Assembly: GCA_037501455.1 (NCBI GenBank)
Contig: CM074865.1
Coordinates: forward strand, 39,476,501-39,540,500
Reading direction: 5' to 3'
Source: Lantana camara
Taxonomy: Eukaryota; Streptophyta; Magnoliopsida; Lamiales; Verbenaceae
Length of the DNA: 64,000 nucleotides
Shown here: positions 1 through 10,739 of the stretch, in pieces
Numbering within the stretch: the stretch's first letter is position 1
Layout of the letters: the number at the start of each line of letters is the position of its first letter
Translations under genes and position numbers: made by a program
Notes under the pieces: generated by a model
What the model was told of the DNA's origin: nothing
Seen by the model: only the letters and a program-made list of their open reading frames with translations
The model's database searches: none

Positions 1-400
1 ATCTGAATTCCCAAGCTCAAGTTACGCCTTCCGGAACACGAGGTGCGCTAAATAAGTTAGGCCCTCGAATCCCTCACAAATCCCGTTTTTACAAAACGAG
101 CCAAGAACCACATAAAACAACCTCTAAAACATATAACGAGCATATCGTCATATTTATAACTCACGTAATTCACATATATCAAAAATTCGCATGAAACGGG
201 ATCAAATTCGGACACATACGGAGCAAATTACACGACATGCATGCATAAACATTAAAACTCAAGTTATAAGTTAAACAATTAATACAATTAATCACATTAG
301 CAATAAAATAACACATAATTGCATAATTAAAATAACTAAACGCGCACGTAGCTCTCTCATAAAAACGTACCTGGGATGGCCGGACGAGCGGGATGTTCCA
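1..400 (-). mobile_element. Gypsy-type LTR fragment, cut by window edge
   Basis: Read on the minus strand, this begins at 400 with TGGAACATCCCGCTCG, nearly the same as the start of the plus-strand LTR at 661. It runs to the window edge, where it reaches the conserved U3 block (TTTAGCGCACC, GTTCCG, then CTTGAGCTTGGGAATTC) seen in the other Gypsy LTRs here. It is therefore the first 400 bp of an LTR in inverted orientation. Whether it is a solo LTR or part of an element to the left cannot be seen. Confidence 0.7.
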
Positions 401-660
401 AGAAGACCCCCAAAGTTGAAATGAGAGATCGAGACTTCTTTAGAAGCATCTCTTACAAGGGGATTTACTTGGATTCGGTAGGTACCACCAAGTTACCGGG
501 ATACGTGAAGTCTTCCTTATTCCTAATTAGGGGAGTAATATCCCGAGGGATCTACAGTTGCCTAGATCAGAGTGGCGCAACGGAAGCGTAGAGTGGAGTT
601 CAGAGGCGTTCCAGATCTCGCTTTAGGACCTGAGGACAGGTCCTTTTGAAGGGGGAAGTT
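401..660 (+). mobile_element. 3' internal tail of a Gypsy element with polypurine tract
   Basis: This short segment sits between the inverted LTR fragment and the LTR starting at 661. Its last bases, AAGGGGGAAGTT (649-660), form a polypurine tract directly against the TG of the LTR, as expected at a 3' internal/LTR junction. The preceding GAGGACAGGTCCTTTTGAAG resembles the GAGGACGGATTCTTTTAAG just before the polypurine tract of element A (about 43960-43980). A 71-codon open frame (376-591) shows no recognisable domain and is not called a gene. Confidence 0.6.
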
Positions 661-1013
661 TGTAACATCCCGCTCGTCCGGCCGTACAGGTACGCACTCT
701 CGAGAGTGTTTCCTACGCACTTTATTTATTTATTTATGCCTTTACATGATTATTTAATTGTTTATATACCTAATTGATGATTTGAATAATTATTTGTTTC
801 ACTTTGTTAAGTAATTTGTTTGTTTTGACCCCTTTTGATTCCCCGTTCGATCCTTGTGACCCCGTATTTGTTCCTAAGTGTGTGACTACATGATATGCAT
901 GAAATATGTTTGTTATGAATTTGTCTATGTGTTCGTTTTAAGTTTTTGAGTTTGTTTGATACGGTTTTGAACCGTTTTATTTGTTAGGGACATAAGGGCG
1001 TAAATTGGGCTCG

Positions 1014-1033
1014 GGAATTCGGATTTGAATTCC
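1014..1033. repeat. U3 dyad symmetry in LTR-1
   Basis: An inverted repeat GGAATTCG / TGAATTCC around GATT pairs seven of eight positions. The same dyad lies at the equivalent place in every Gypsy LTR of the window, at 3644-3663, 27663-27682, 35255-35274, 36183-36202, 54602-54621 and 59793-59812. Confidence 0.75.
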
Positions 1034-1843
1034 GAAAGAAGCGTCAGACTCATAACGAAGAATGGAAGATTTGGAACCTGACTTTGTAATTTTTGAAGCC
1101 CGTTTGATCCTCCGAATTTTGCCCAAAACACGCCCCCTGTGACATATTTGCCTTGTTCGCCCGTTTTAATCATATCCGACCCGTTTCTTATCCGAATCGC
1201 CCCATACTTGAACCAATATGACCCTAACTTAACCCACTATACACCCATTTGCTTCCCATTTCGGACCCAGCCAAGAAAAAAGAAGTGAAGCAGCAGTTTA
1301 TACCGAGAGAGAGGAGGAAGGGGAAATCACTATTCACTTTGGCCATTTCTTGATCAATACACATCCGATTCGCCTCAAATTCGACGGGCTAGTCCATGAT
1401 TGTATTCTCCATCCTTTCCTCTTTCTTTGGTCTACTTATTTTCTTAATTTCATTGAGAATTGTTTGAGATATGGTTAACTAGATTAATAGTAAGGGTTTG
1501 GAGCAATTTGATGAGTTTGGCATGATTTCTCTTGATTGTTGTTTGTTTAATGCACCATTTATGAACCTAAGACATCCAATATGAATTATATGAACTCATT
1601 TCAGTTGGTAGTTGCATTTAATGAAGTATTCAATTAATGCTTTGAATGAAAAATGAAGAACAAGTATGTTTGATCCATTCTCCTCCATTCCTTGCATGGT
1701 TGGTTCGATTTTTGCATGCTATATGACTTGAATATGATATATATTTGATGTATTATCTTTCCCTTGCATGCTAGCATGAATTAGGATGGTTTTTGGTTGA
1801 GATTTCGCCCTTTTTCCCCTGTTTTGCTGCTGTCACATAATTA

Positions 1844-1945
1844 GTCGCGGCCGCGATCGCGACCAGTTCATTTTTGGTCTGACTGCGACCATGGTAGCGG
1901 CCGCGAACATTTTCAGTTCATTTTTGGTAGCAACCGCGACCCCAT
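1844..1945. repeat. GC-rich palindromes in the LTR-1 variable slot
   Basis: Inside AT-rich LTR sequence, just after GTTTTGCTGCTGTCA, lies a 20-bp dyad (1844-1863, GTCGCGGCC...GCGAC), a second NotI-like GCGGCCGC (about 1897-1904), and a repeated phrase CAGTTCATTTTTGGT (1864-1878 and 1914-1928). The position matches the hairpin slot of the other LTRs, but the sequence is different. Confidence 0.65.
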
Positions 1946-3019
1946 TTTGGCCCAGTTTCGAGTTGTGTTTTTGTTGTTGGTTGTTTTTCGGTTTGTTCGT
2001 GTTTTGCTTGTCTTTCAACAATTTTATATGTTATCCAATTTTATTAGTCTTGATTAATGCAAGTACACTTAAATGCATTTCAAACAAGCACATAAACAGA
2101 TAACATGTCCTAGCATGATACTAACATGAGATGATCATGGGTTCTACCTATCTTATGCGTGATATGTGGGAGCCACTCCACAATCACAAGTTCTAACATA
2201 CATGCCACATAAACAGTTTAAAATCACATAAGGGAAAGCAATAACAAAATACGAGCCCTATCTCTATTACATTTTTACAATTGAGATTCCCCTCCCTAAC
2301 ATTTTGAGGGGTCTTCACTTATGGCCTCCTTGTTACTTGAATGTGGTCCATCTTACTCCATGGGTGCATTGTCTCCAAAATTAAAATAAAACCTCACCAC
2401 CTATCTCTACTCTCAAATTACAATAAAAAGAAAAAGACATAAAGTAATAAGGCTCAATTTTCATATTGGCCTTAGATAATTACACGGGGCATACCCCGGC
2501 CTCAAAAACAGTAATATGGAAAGCCACATAATAAATCACATAACAGTACGCACATAAGTGAGGCTCCAACCTCAATTGAAAAACGCAACTATAGGGCTCC
2601 AACCCCAATTTAAACCATCCATGTGCATAAATTAAAACCATACATAAGTCTAAACCCATGATCACCTAACATGCTTAAATTGCAAGAATTTAAATTTAAC
2701 CAATAAATTAAAATTCTCGCTTTAAGCTCTAATAGCTTAAAACACGACTTATATGCAATTCTTGTTCAAGAGACTTTTCTATAAAACCCGAAAAACAATA
2801 AACCAATAAAATTCCAATTAATTTCTGAAAATTAATAATTTTATTCTTTCAACAATTTCATAAAATAAAGTTTGTAATTTTTTCAAAATTTAAATCGCTT
2901 AAATTTTCAAAATCCCAATTTAAACAATTATTTCAAAAATAATTCAAATTTATTAAAATAAAATTTTTCAGAAAATTAAATTGGGATTGGATTGGACTAA
3001 ACACGAAAACGAGACAGTC

Positions 3020-3259
3020 ACGGATTGGAGTGCCCGCCCAATGGCCCAGGCCGCCCGCAGGCATCGCGCGCGAGCGCGAGAGCGCGCGCGCACAGCACGC
3101 ACATGCCAGCAGCAGCGCTGCCGGCTTGCGCACGCCTGGCACGCAGGCGCCTAGGCCATCAGGCCGGCGCTGCGCGGACACCCTCCCGCGCGGATGCGGG
3201 AGGCAATGGCGGAAGGCCCCGCGCGGTTGCGGCGCTGTGGTGCGGGACGCTCCCACGCG
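3020..3259. repeat. GC-rich Copia leader segment, left part
   Basis: A sharply GC-rich block full of GCGCGC, CGCGAGCGCG and CACGCGG motifs in otherwise AT-rich DNA. It continues at 6129-6250 after the solo LTR. The same type of block occurs at 51590-51830 in the intact Copia leader. Open frames across it on both strands (for example 3025-3354 and 2933-3319) reflect the lack of AT-rich stop codons and show no domains. Confidence 0.7.
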
Positions 3260-3264
3260 GTTGC

Positions 3265-6128
3265 TGTAACATCCCGACTGATCAGACTTTTCAGGTAACC
3301 TCTTATGTGCGCTATTCAATTATTTCCTTATGTGATATTTCATTTCTAACGTGAATTATTGAAGTTATTTGAACTTATTTGCTTTAATATGATTTTGGTT
3401 ACCCTTGAACGTTTAACTTTTCTTGTTGGGTATTTTATTCGTTTCGAGTTCGTATTTAATTCTAATTTTTGGTGAATTCGTGATATTTGTTAATTATATG
3501 TTTTATGAACTCGTTTACATGCTCGTTATATGTTTTGGTATTTGTTTTGGTTGCTTTTTTGGGTTCGTTTTGGAGACGGGACCTGAAGGAGGCTAAAGAG
3601 CATTTAGCGTACCTTGGGTTCCGAGACGCGTATCTTGAGCTCGGGAATTCGGATTCGAATTCCGTCACCTCCATTGAACTCGTTTCGACGATTCAGGTTC
3701 GATGGGACAAGCCTCACATTTTTCTAAGCTCGTTAAGACCTCCGTATTTCACCCGTAACGAGCCCCTTAAGCTTGGAAGCTACCTTTTGACCTCATGAGA
3801 CCTTGTGGACCCCACCTTAACCCAACCAAGCCTTAACCTTGGATTACACTTGAGTTAGCTAACCATTTCAGCCCCAAATCCCCTTGAAACCGAGCCAATC
3901 CTTCTCTCTCTCTCTCCCAAACTGATCGGTACAAGGAAGCAAGGAAGAAGAAGAAGCCTTTTGTCCAACCTTGTGATTTTGAGCTCAAATCTTCATCAAA
4001 ACTTCTCCAAATTGAAAGGTAAGTTCATGGTTGTCATCTTCACTTACTCTTCTCTCTTTTATGTGATTTTGAGTTCAATTCTTTGGTTGATTGTTGAGTT
4101 ATAGCAAGCATGTGAATAGTAGTGTTGGTAGATTTGGTTTGATTCTTGCTCCTTTCATGTTTCCTTGAGGTTTGTTGTTGTTAGTATGCTCCTAGGACTT
4201 GTTTCTTAGCAATTGTTGCATTTCCTTGCTTGGTAATTAGAGCATGAGTGTTGGGTTTTTGTTTTGGGGTTGCTGAGTTACTGTAGTGCCGTCTGCGTTT
4301 TTCTGTACCGTGATACGGGGGTGTCACAGTTTGCCCTTTGTTGGTGACACGGGCGTGTCACCTTTTGTTTTCGTTTTCGCTTTTCTATACCGAGACACGG
4401 GGGTGTCTCGGCTTGCCTGGTTTCGGTGACACGGGCGTGTCACCTCCAGGTTTCTGTTGTTTAGTTCTGTACTGAGACACGGGGGTGTCTCAGCTTGCCC
4501 TTCCGGGGGGACACGGGCGTGCCTCCTTGTAACCCTAGTTTCGTTCGTTTTGTTTCCTTTCCGTTGTTTCTTGTTGTTTATTCTTGCCTCGTTTATGATA
4601 TATGCCCGATTATGCTTTGAATGCTCATAAATGGCCTTAATGTGAATACATTTCATATCATTTGCATCATAAGCATACATATTCATGTACCGAGCGTCAA
4701 TGTGGTTCATATTGAGTCTAAGAGTGTCTCTTGTTGTTTGCCTTGTTCAGAGGATCTTTCTGTAGGGGACGAGCTTGCTCCGTAGGTGCCCGGTTTCCTC
4801 TTTTGACTCCGCTACGTTCGTTGCCAAGGTGAGGTTTTGTTCTTTTAGTTATTCGACCTATAACCCTACTTGATTTGAAGCCTCGCATGTGGATATGTAT
4901 AATATATGGTAAATAAGTGTATGATACTTATGTTGCGGGATTTATCCCATTTGTTATAAGAGTTTGAAAACGTTTGTATAAGTATATAAGCTATTTTGCT
5001 TTCGTTTACAAAGGTTTAGTTTTGAGCAAGTGTGTGTGTGTAAGCGAGATGTGGCTTTGAAAGATAAGCTTTGAGGTATGTTTGTGTGACTTTCGTGATA
5101 TGTTTGGGCCCCGGAGTGTGGTATGGTAATCTCGGGACGGCCGAGGGGTCGCCGAGCTCTTCCATCAACACCTCCATTTGAGAGTCTCGCCCAACCTTAG
5201 GAGGTTGAGGAAGGGTGTTTCTCTTGAGCCGGCGGAGGCAACCGCCGAAGGTTTCAAGGAAGTAATTAAACCTTGTCTCGTTTGTGTATGTGGATAGTTA
5301 GGGCCGATCAACCCTTCTATCAACCGGTGTTGGGGATGGATTCTGATTTGTTTTGCTTTGCTTTGTTCTTCGTATTTGGAAGTTGGGGATGTGTGTGACT
5401 CGTACTCGCCGAGTTGGTTAAGCTTTGTATGATCTACGGAACGAGAGTGGATTCTTAATTCACCTAAAACTTGGAGTCTTATTTTGCCCTTTTCCCTTTT
5501 CTTTTAACTTATTTATATATATATTCCGGGAATTAATTTGGCTTGCAAAAACCACTCTCGGTTCAAGGATCTTTCCTTTTGATTAAGTGCTTTGCTCTAT
5601 ATACATATCAGGTGCGTGAGTTAGCCCCCTCACTAGTCGCTAGGACTAACCCTCGTTGTTGTTTCCCCCTTTTTCCTTTCTTTTGAGCTTGCAGGTTCTT
5701 CCGAGTCAAGCTAGGCGGCAAGTGTCTTTTGGGTTTAGCTTGGGTCTTCATGCATTCGTAGTGGTTTACTTCCTCTTTTGCATATATGTACTTGGAGATT
5801 ATGTATTTATGATTACACTTTCGCTTTTAGACCTTGATGGCATTGTATATTCTGTATATGAACTGGCGTGAATGGTTGACCCTTCCCCACTTTTGAAATG
5901 TATATGTGATCTTGGGAGATATGTTTAGCTTGAGAATTGCTTTAATTGCTTCCGCTACTCTGATTTTTAACTCTTGCAGTTCTTGAGGGTCTAGGCCGCC
6001 TAGCGTGGGTGTGAGTTTTGTGTGTCTCCCATTCGCTATGGTCTGATACGGGTGCGGACTTCCATTTCGCTACTCGTGTTGGACCTTAGTACGGGGGATG
6101 TGGCACCCTTCGCTCTGGGGGTGTTACA
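3265..6128 (+). mobile_element. Gypsy-type solo LTR with perfect target duplication
   Basis: The LTR runs from TGTAACATCCCGACTG to GGGGGTGTTACA, 2864 bp, with TG...CA ends. It is flanked by the direct repeat GTTGC at 3260-3264 and 6129-6133. Removing it restores the Copia leader phrase CACGCGGTTGCGGGAGGG, so it is a true insertion later reduced to a solo LTR by LTR-LTR recombination. It holds the U3 dyad (3644-3663), a donor-like AAAGGTAAG (GT at 4019-4020), a hairpin array (4300-4530) and the conserved GGTCTAGGCCGCCTAGC box near 5990. Confidence 0.92.
4300..4530. repeat. Three-unit 82-bp tandem array of hairpins
   Basis: Six inverted repeats occupy this stretch. Type 1 lies at 4310-4327, 4390-4411 and 4472-4493, with arms such as CCGAGACAC/GTGTCTCGG around GGGG. 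Type 2 lies at 4343-4362, 4425-4444 and 4506-4526, with arms GGTGACAC/GTGTCACC around GGGC. Each type recurs every 81-82 bp, so the array is a tandem repeat of a two-hairpin unit. Four of the six have perfect arms. The minus-strand open frame 4324-4710 across it is a by-product. Confidence 0.9.
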
Positions 6129-6506
6129 GTTGCGGGAGGGGCTGCCGGGCCAGTCTAGGCGTGCCTAGGATAGGCGCGCGGCGATGGCGGACGGTCGCGC
6201 CGGCCTGGGCGTGCGACGCCCTAGCACGCCTAGGCTCGCGTTTTCGTAACACGATTTTCGTGTTTCGTGTTTCAGTTCAAAACCAACAACAATCCAAAAT
6301 TTTAAATACGATTTAAACAGATTTGAATTAAAACGGTTTTCAAAAACATACTTTAAGAAAACAGTTTCAGAAATTCAAGAAAAATTACAGTTTCGTAATT
6401 CAGGCTTTCTAAAAGAACTCATGAATACCTAATTCGCATCTAAGCCTAAGAATTTCTACCAAATTCAGAATAATTGAGACGAATCAGAAACACGATTAAC
6501 GAGGTA

Positions 6507-6518
6507 GCTCTGATACCA
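6507..6518 (-). other. Copia primer binding site
   Basis: Minus-strand TGGTATCAGAGC lies two bases outside the LTR end at 6521. It is complementary to the 3' end of plant initiator tRNA-Met, the usual primer for this class. It marks the adjoining LTR as the 5' LTR of a minus-strand element. Confidence 0.85.
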
Positions 6519-6520
6519 CT

Positions 6521-8795
6521 TGTTGGAAAACAGGAATCAGAAAACAGCGGAAATTTAAAATTTTTCCAACAAAAGGATCTTAGACTCGCAATCGTATATC
6601 CAAATTCGTAGAGGTCAAGAAACTCACTTGGGTAGTAGCTTTCTTGACACGTTTTGAGCCGCCCTCAAACGTGCTTCATGCGGTAATGGCAACCCATCCC
6701 TCGAAAGTCTCTTTCTACTTCAGAATCCATTGTAGGGATAACAATCCACACCAACCTACATTCAAATCATGTTATGGAAGTTCTTAACAATATAACATAA
6801 AGAAAGAAACATGAAACGAGAAAGAGATGATTGAAACTCCCTTCGAAAACCAGTTTTGTGAAAGTAGAAATCTGCCAGCCATAAAACCCTCGTTAAAAAA
6901 CTCATCGTTCAGGATATGGACGAACGGTTTTCGCCATCTTCTTTGGTTCGATTTTTTCACTCGTTCTATGTTGGGTTCAGAATCGTTTCATCATCCCTTC
7001 TGGTCGTTTTGCTTGATCTCCACTCCTTGGTAGAGCTCGAATCTTCAAAACTTCTAACTTGAAGCTCTCTAGAGATAGTCCACCAACTTGGCTACAATCT
7101 AACTAGTAAGGATGCTAGTTCTCTAATTAGTGTTTAAGCTTAACCTGGGGTTTATTTGATCTTGGAGAAGGGAAGGTGTTCAACACATGAACCAAAAGAA
7201 TTCTCGATTAGCTCCAAGAGGAGCTCGAGCTCCCCTATTTATAGGAGGGGAGGGACGCCCAAAACCTAGTCCTTTTGGGCTAAGGATTTGGTCCCTCTCT
7301 CCTATTACTTGATCGTCAAGTAAATTTGACTTTGACTTTGAATTCCAATTCAAATCAACTTTCAAGAGAGCTAAAATATTCAAACCCTTTTGGATATTAT
7401 TATACTTTATTTATTTAAAAATAAATAACTTATTTTATCTAATTAATTAATTCACAATTAATTAACTAGATTATTTTTCTCCAAAATTAGAATTTCTTTT
7501 TAATTCAAAATTAAACCAAAGTCTATTAAATAATTAATAAATTAATTATTTAATATTCAATCAAATAAACACGTGTGGCACACGTGTCCCTATGACACCT
7601 GTCCAGTCACGTGAGCCACACGTGTGGTTTTACACGTGTGGAACCCTCTAGGCCCGATTAACTCGTTTAATCATCTTAAAGCCTCAACTCATGTAACCAA
7701 GTTGTTGTGTGTGACCCTCTAGGTTCTCAATTCAATTAGCAGTGACCCTAATTAATTAATTCACTAATTAATTAATCGGTTCACAGATTAAACGACCATA
7801 GTCTAGCAACAGGTGTTTAACCCCTAGCTGAATTGGAATGTTCGGATTCGACAGAACCTTTAAGTCATTGATTCATGTGAGATACAATCCTCCTAATTAC
7901 TATCTCTCAACCAAGATCTAGGGTAAGGGAATAATTAGAACCCTAATAATCTGGTCTTAAAGCTAAGTGCATTTCATATCCATTTGATCTCAATCCAAGA
8001 AACCCTTTTCTTGATGTCTTGATCTACTGCCTTGGCCGAGGACTCCATATGGCATATGAATGACTTACACAATAAGAGATCACCTTGCAAATGCAAGTGT
8101 AGGTCCTTTCTTGATTCTCATTCACTTTCATGAATCACTTGTGCAGCCCCAGCATAAGCCTTGAATCAGTTGTCTAAGGCGACACCCTTTAAAGCTTATA
8201 CCTAAGACTACAGAGTTAACTCATAAAGTGACAAGGAACCTCAAGTCTAAGGATCAATTAATCACATCAATGACTCGTGAGATATTTCATAATCTGGAAG
8301 TTTCCATTTCCTGAAATAGAAACTTCCTTTCCCATTTAGGAATGTTCTCATACGGGGCACCTCAGTGAACTTACTTATTAAAGTAAGCACCCTCATGTAT
8401 CATGCACGTATCAACTATACACTTTGCACCTCCTTGAAACAAGGTGGTCCTTCTTAAGGGCGTGATCCCACAAGCAAGCCTTAGAGAAGTCAGGTTGACA
8501 CTCCCACTGTCTGTAGGACTCATCGGCTTGGAGTATTTTACTAATTATGACTTATGTGATATAGGGCTCGTTTCATGAACCATTTCACCTGAATGGTAGA
8601 GTCCTAAAGTCATCAGGATTAGGGGAGTTCTCATACATGCACAGCTAAAGTAAACGCATACCAAACAAGAGCATATAAAGAAGTGTTTGCCTATGATATT
8701 AATCAATCGTATATTATTCAAAGATTGTCTGTGATACTAGGAAAGTTCCAAAACGGATTATGACTAATCGGCTTTCTAGGGCACTATTCCTAACA
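6521..8795 (-). mobile_element. Copia LTR (2275 bp, variant form)
   Basis: Read on the minus strand it starts TGTTAGGAATAGTGCCC and ends TTTTCCAACA. It is about 350 bp longer than the 1.93-kb LTRs of the intact Copia, because the stretch about 6630-7025 is a different, longer sequence there. The rest aligns well. Minus-strand TATAAATA is at 7236-7243, and a near-perfect long hairpin lies at 8296-8327. Confidence 0.85.
7236..7640 (-). promoter_or_regulatory. Copia LTR promoter: TATA box, W-box-like repeats, G-box cluster
   Basis: Minus-strand TATAAATA (7236-7243) in a GC-rich context is a good plant TATA box. Upstream of it, TTGACTTTGACTTTG (plus strand, about 7326-7341) gives overlapping TTGAC W-box cores. 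Further upstream, 7569-7640 holds five CACGTG G-box hexamers within about 70 bp. The same layout occurs in both LTRs of the intact Copia (TATA at 44461-44468 and 52499-52506). Function is inferred from motif identity only. Confidence 0.65.
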
Positions 8796-9852
8796 GTATA
8801 TATCGAGTCTTTCAACGAGTCAATGTTTCAATGTAAAACCTTTACTTTATGAATTCCTACCAAATGTTTTGGCGAGAATTGATTGATCACAATGAATGGG
8901 GGCCCTGGGACTCAGTGTACGTGGCTAACCGGGGAAGCAAGGACTGGCGGGGACCCCATGCACTAGTTCCACCATATCACGATGTTACCGGCCCTTGCTA
9001 GGAGATTAGCGGGGAATGGGAATCGGGCTTTTGGGGATTTATGTACCCCACTAGCCATAATGAATGGGTGGCCGGGCTTTGCAAACCCGTTCACTAACCG
9101 GAGGAAAAAAGTGTATATGAACGATTATGAATGATCGAATGAATGAGCACAAAAGATTATGTGTATGATCACTAATGAATGAATGATAATGATACACGAG
9201 GTGAAGATTGGAGACTTAGCCCCTCGCTGGCTCACAAACGACCTAATGACTAAAATGATAGTTAAAATCCCGTACGTTGTATATTTTGATTTAACCACTT
9301 GGGAAATACTCTTAAAAACCTCGTTTGGCATTATAGCTTGCAGGTACATGTTTGAATTCCGCAATACTTATATACTATGCCTGTTTTATACCCACCAGTC
9401 TCTTAAAGATTAAACCCGATTGTGTTTTCAGCCTTCCCTTGCAGGTGAGAAGTGCTAGGCAGGAATACGAGTCTTTGGGAGTCTTGCATTGGTGTTTAGC
9501 ACTTCTTTTATGTATACACTCATACCTTATGAATATTTATGTATTATGAATGTATGGAGCGTACATGAATTGTATTAGGCCATGTGGGCCATTGATTATG
9601 ATACTTGTACTTATTTTGATGATAGGGAGCTTTGATAGCTCAACGTATATGTTATGGATTACATGCTTCCGCATTTATGCTACTCTGTTATTACGATTGT
9701 TGATTAATGGGTTCCAGGGTTAGCTCCCGCCTAGCGTAGTGAGTGTGTTGTGTTCCCGTTTGCCTTGATTTGACACGTGTATGGACTTTCCATTTCATAT
9801 GCGGGTCGGGTCATGATGCGGGGGATGTGACCTCTCGCGCTCGGGCATTACA

Positions 9853-10004
9853 TACAAGAAGAAATAACAAAAAAAATTAACGCAGGTCAAAGCCGCAATT
9901 CCAACGAATTTGTGAGCTATTATATTAGCATCACGTCTAATAAAAGAAAAACAAACACTAATAATAGGATTCGACTCTTTGAAGTTGAAAATTGTTCCTT
10001 TCAA
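9853..10004 (-). pseudogene. RNase H-like (LINE-type) coding fragment
   Basis: The minus strand reads ISVCFSFIRRDANIIAHKF, close to the (V/I)RR-x-AN-xx-AH signature at the end of plant RNase H-like domains found in LINE reverse transcriptases and related RVT_3 proteins. The frame is open for about 50 codons and is then cut at 9852 by the LTR. No reverse transcriptase domain is visible nearby. It could also be the tail of a host RNase H-like gene. It is too short to be functional. Confidence 0.4.
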
Positions 10005-10016
10005 GTTGATTTTAAT

Positions 10017-10540
10017 TCAATTCACGTGAAGTTCCGCAGCCGCCTTTTCTCCGGATTGAGAAAAACCAGTAACTTGGCCTACAACAGATAACTCGACCAA
10101 AAATTTTCTTCGAGAATCACAGAAAAAAATAAAACTGAATCTAAAGAAACTAACTAAACTTCCATAAGGAAAGGACAAAACTTTCATACGGAAGAGATAA
10201 AACTTCCATACGAAAGGTTTGAAAGAAAACATAACTTAAAAGAAAAAAATAATGACACAAATCGTATTTGTGCCAGAAAATTTTGCCAGATCTAGAAGAG
10301 TGGGGACAAAACTGAGAAGATGACGGTCGATCCGAGATAGTGGTAGCAGATCTAGACGGATTTCGACGAAAAAAATATGAGAAACTGATGGCACAATAAA
10401 ATTGATTCAATCCGACGGGGGAGCAATGATAGTATTCTCCACCGCCGGATCGAAGACTACCTTGTCTTGAGTTTGAATCACGTAGATTAGGGTTTTAGTT
10501 TTTGAGAGAGTTTGAGAGAGAGAGACTTGTTATCAACTAA
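10017..10540 (-). other. Leader-like sequence on the minus strand, no confirmed gene
   Basis: Read on the minus strand this starts with CTCTCTCTC runs and AAAACCCTAATC (about 10475-10500), typical of plant 5' untranslated regions, and then GGCGGTGGAGAATACTATC. Open frames of 71 and 86 codons (10017-10232, 10150-10410) match no family I recognise. With the RNase H-like scrap beside it, it may be the 5' end of an internally deleted LINE on the same strand, or a degraded divergent gene. Confidence 0.3.
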
Positions 10541-10705
10541 TCCTTATCCACAAAACTATGATCAACCTTTGAATTTTGTTTCACTTAAGTACCCAATTTT
10601 AAATACAATCAATAAGTATTTTAACTGATTAGATTTAAAATTGATCACTTAAATACAACAAAATTAAAAAGCAAAATTTTAAAAAATAACCCAGAAGTTG
10701 GGATG

Positions 10706-10730
10706 AAAAAAAAAAAAAAAAAAAAAAAAA
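10706..10730. repeat. Poly(A) tract of 25 bases
   Basis: An uninterrupted run of 25 A lies about 200 bp upstream of the aspartic protease start codon. It may be a plain homopolymer or the tail of an old retroposon. No target duplication was found to decide. Confidence 0.7.
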
Positions 10731-10739
10731 CCTAATAAT

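Larger units (their letters stand above)
2025..8795 (-). mobile_element. Truncated Copia element (leader and 5' LTR), interrupted by a solo LTR
   Basis: From about 2025 the sequence matches the leader of the intact Copia element (its 50625-52110) and then an LTR (6521-8795). Order on the minus strand is LTR, PBS, leader, then truncation. Gag, pol and the other LTR are missing, so the left boundary is a deletion breakpoint, not a terminus. The leader is split at its GC-rich part by a Gypsy solo LTR (3265-6128). The phrase GTCTTTCAAC lies near both breakpoints (about 2010 and 8807), which may be chance. Confidence 0.8.
661..9852 (+). mobile_element. Gypsy-type LTR (LTR-1), interrupted by a Copia remnant
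   Basis: The LTR starts TGTAACATCC after a polypurine tract and ends GGGCATTACA at 9852. It is split by a minus-strand Copia remnant at about 2025-8795, leaving about 1.36 kb on the left and 1.06 kb on the right. The right part carries blocks shared with the LTRs of element A, including GTGGCTAACCGGGGAAGC, GGGTGGCCGGGCTTTGCAAA, CCCGCCTAGC and GGGGGATGTG near its end. The polypurine tract upstream suggests a 3' LTR. No target duplication can be tested because the left part of the host element is missing. Confidence 0.75.

Noticed and set aside
3025..3354. Open frames on both strands in the GC-rich leader blocks (also 51555-51938)
   Set aside because: Frames are open on several strands at once because the block lacks AT-rich stop codons. 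They are Ala/Arg/Pro-rich with no domain.
4300..4530. CRISPR-like array from regular 82-bp spacing
   Set aside because: Whole 82-bp units are repeated, without unique spacers, within a plant retrotransposon LTR.
4324..4710. 128-codon minus-strand open frame with repeated DTPVS-RYR phrases, also seen at 37094-37414, 55571-55804 and 60718-60930
   Set aside because: The repeated peptide phrase is what the GACACGGG hairpins read as on the minus strand. The frames have no domain and lie in LTRs.
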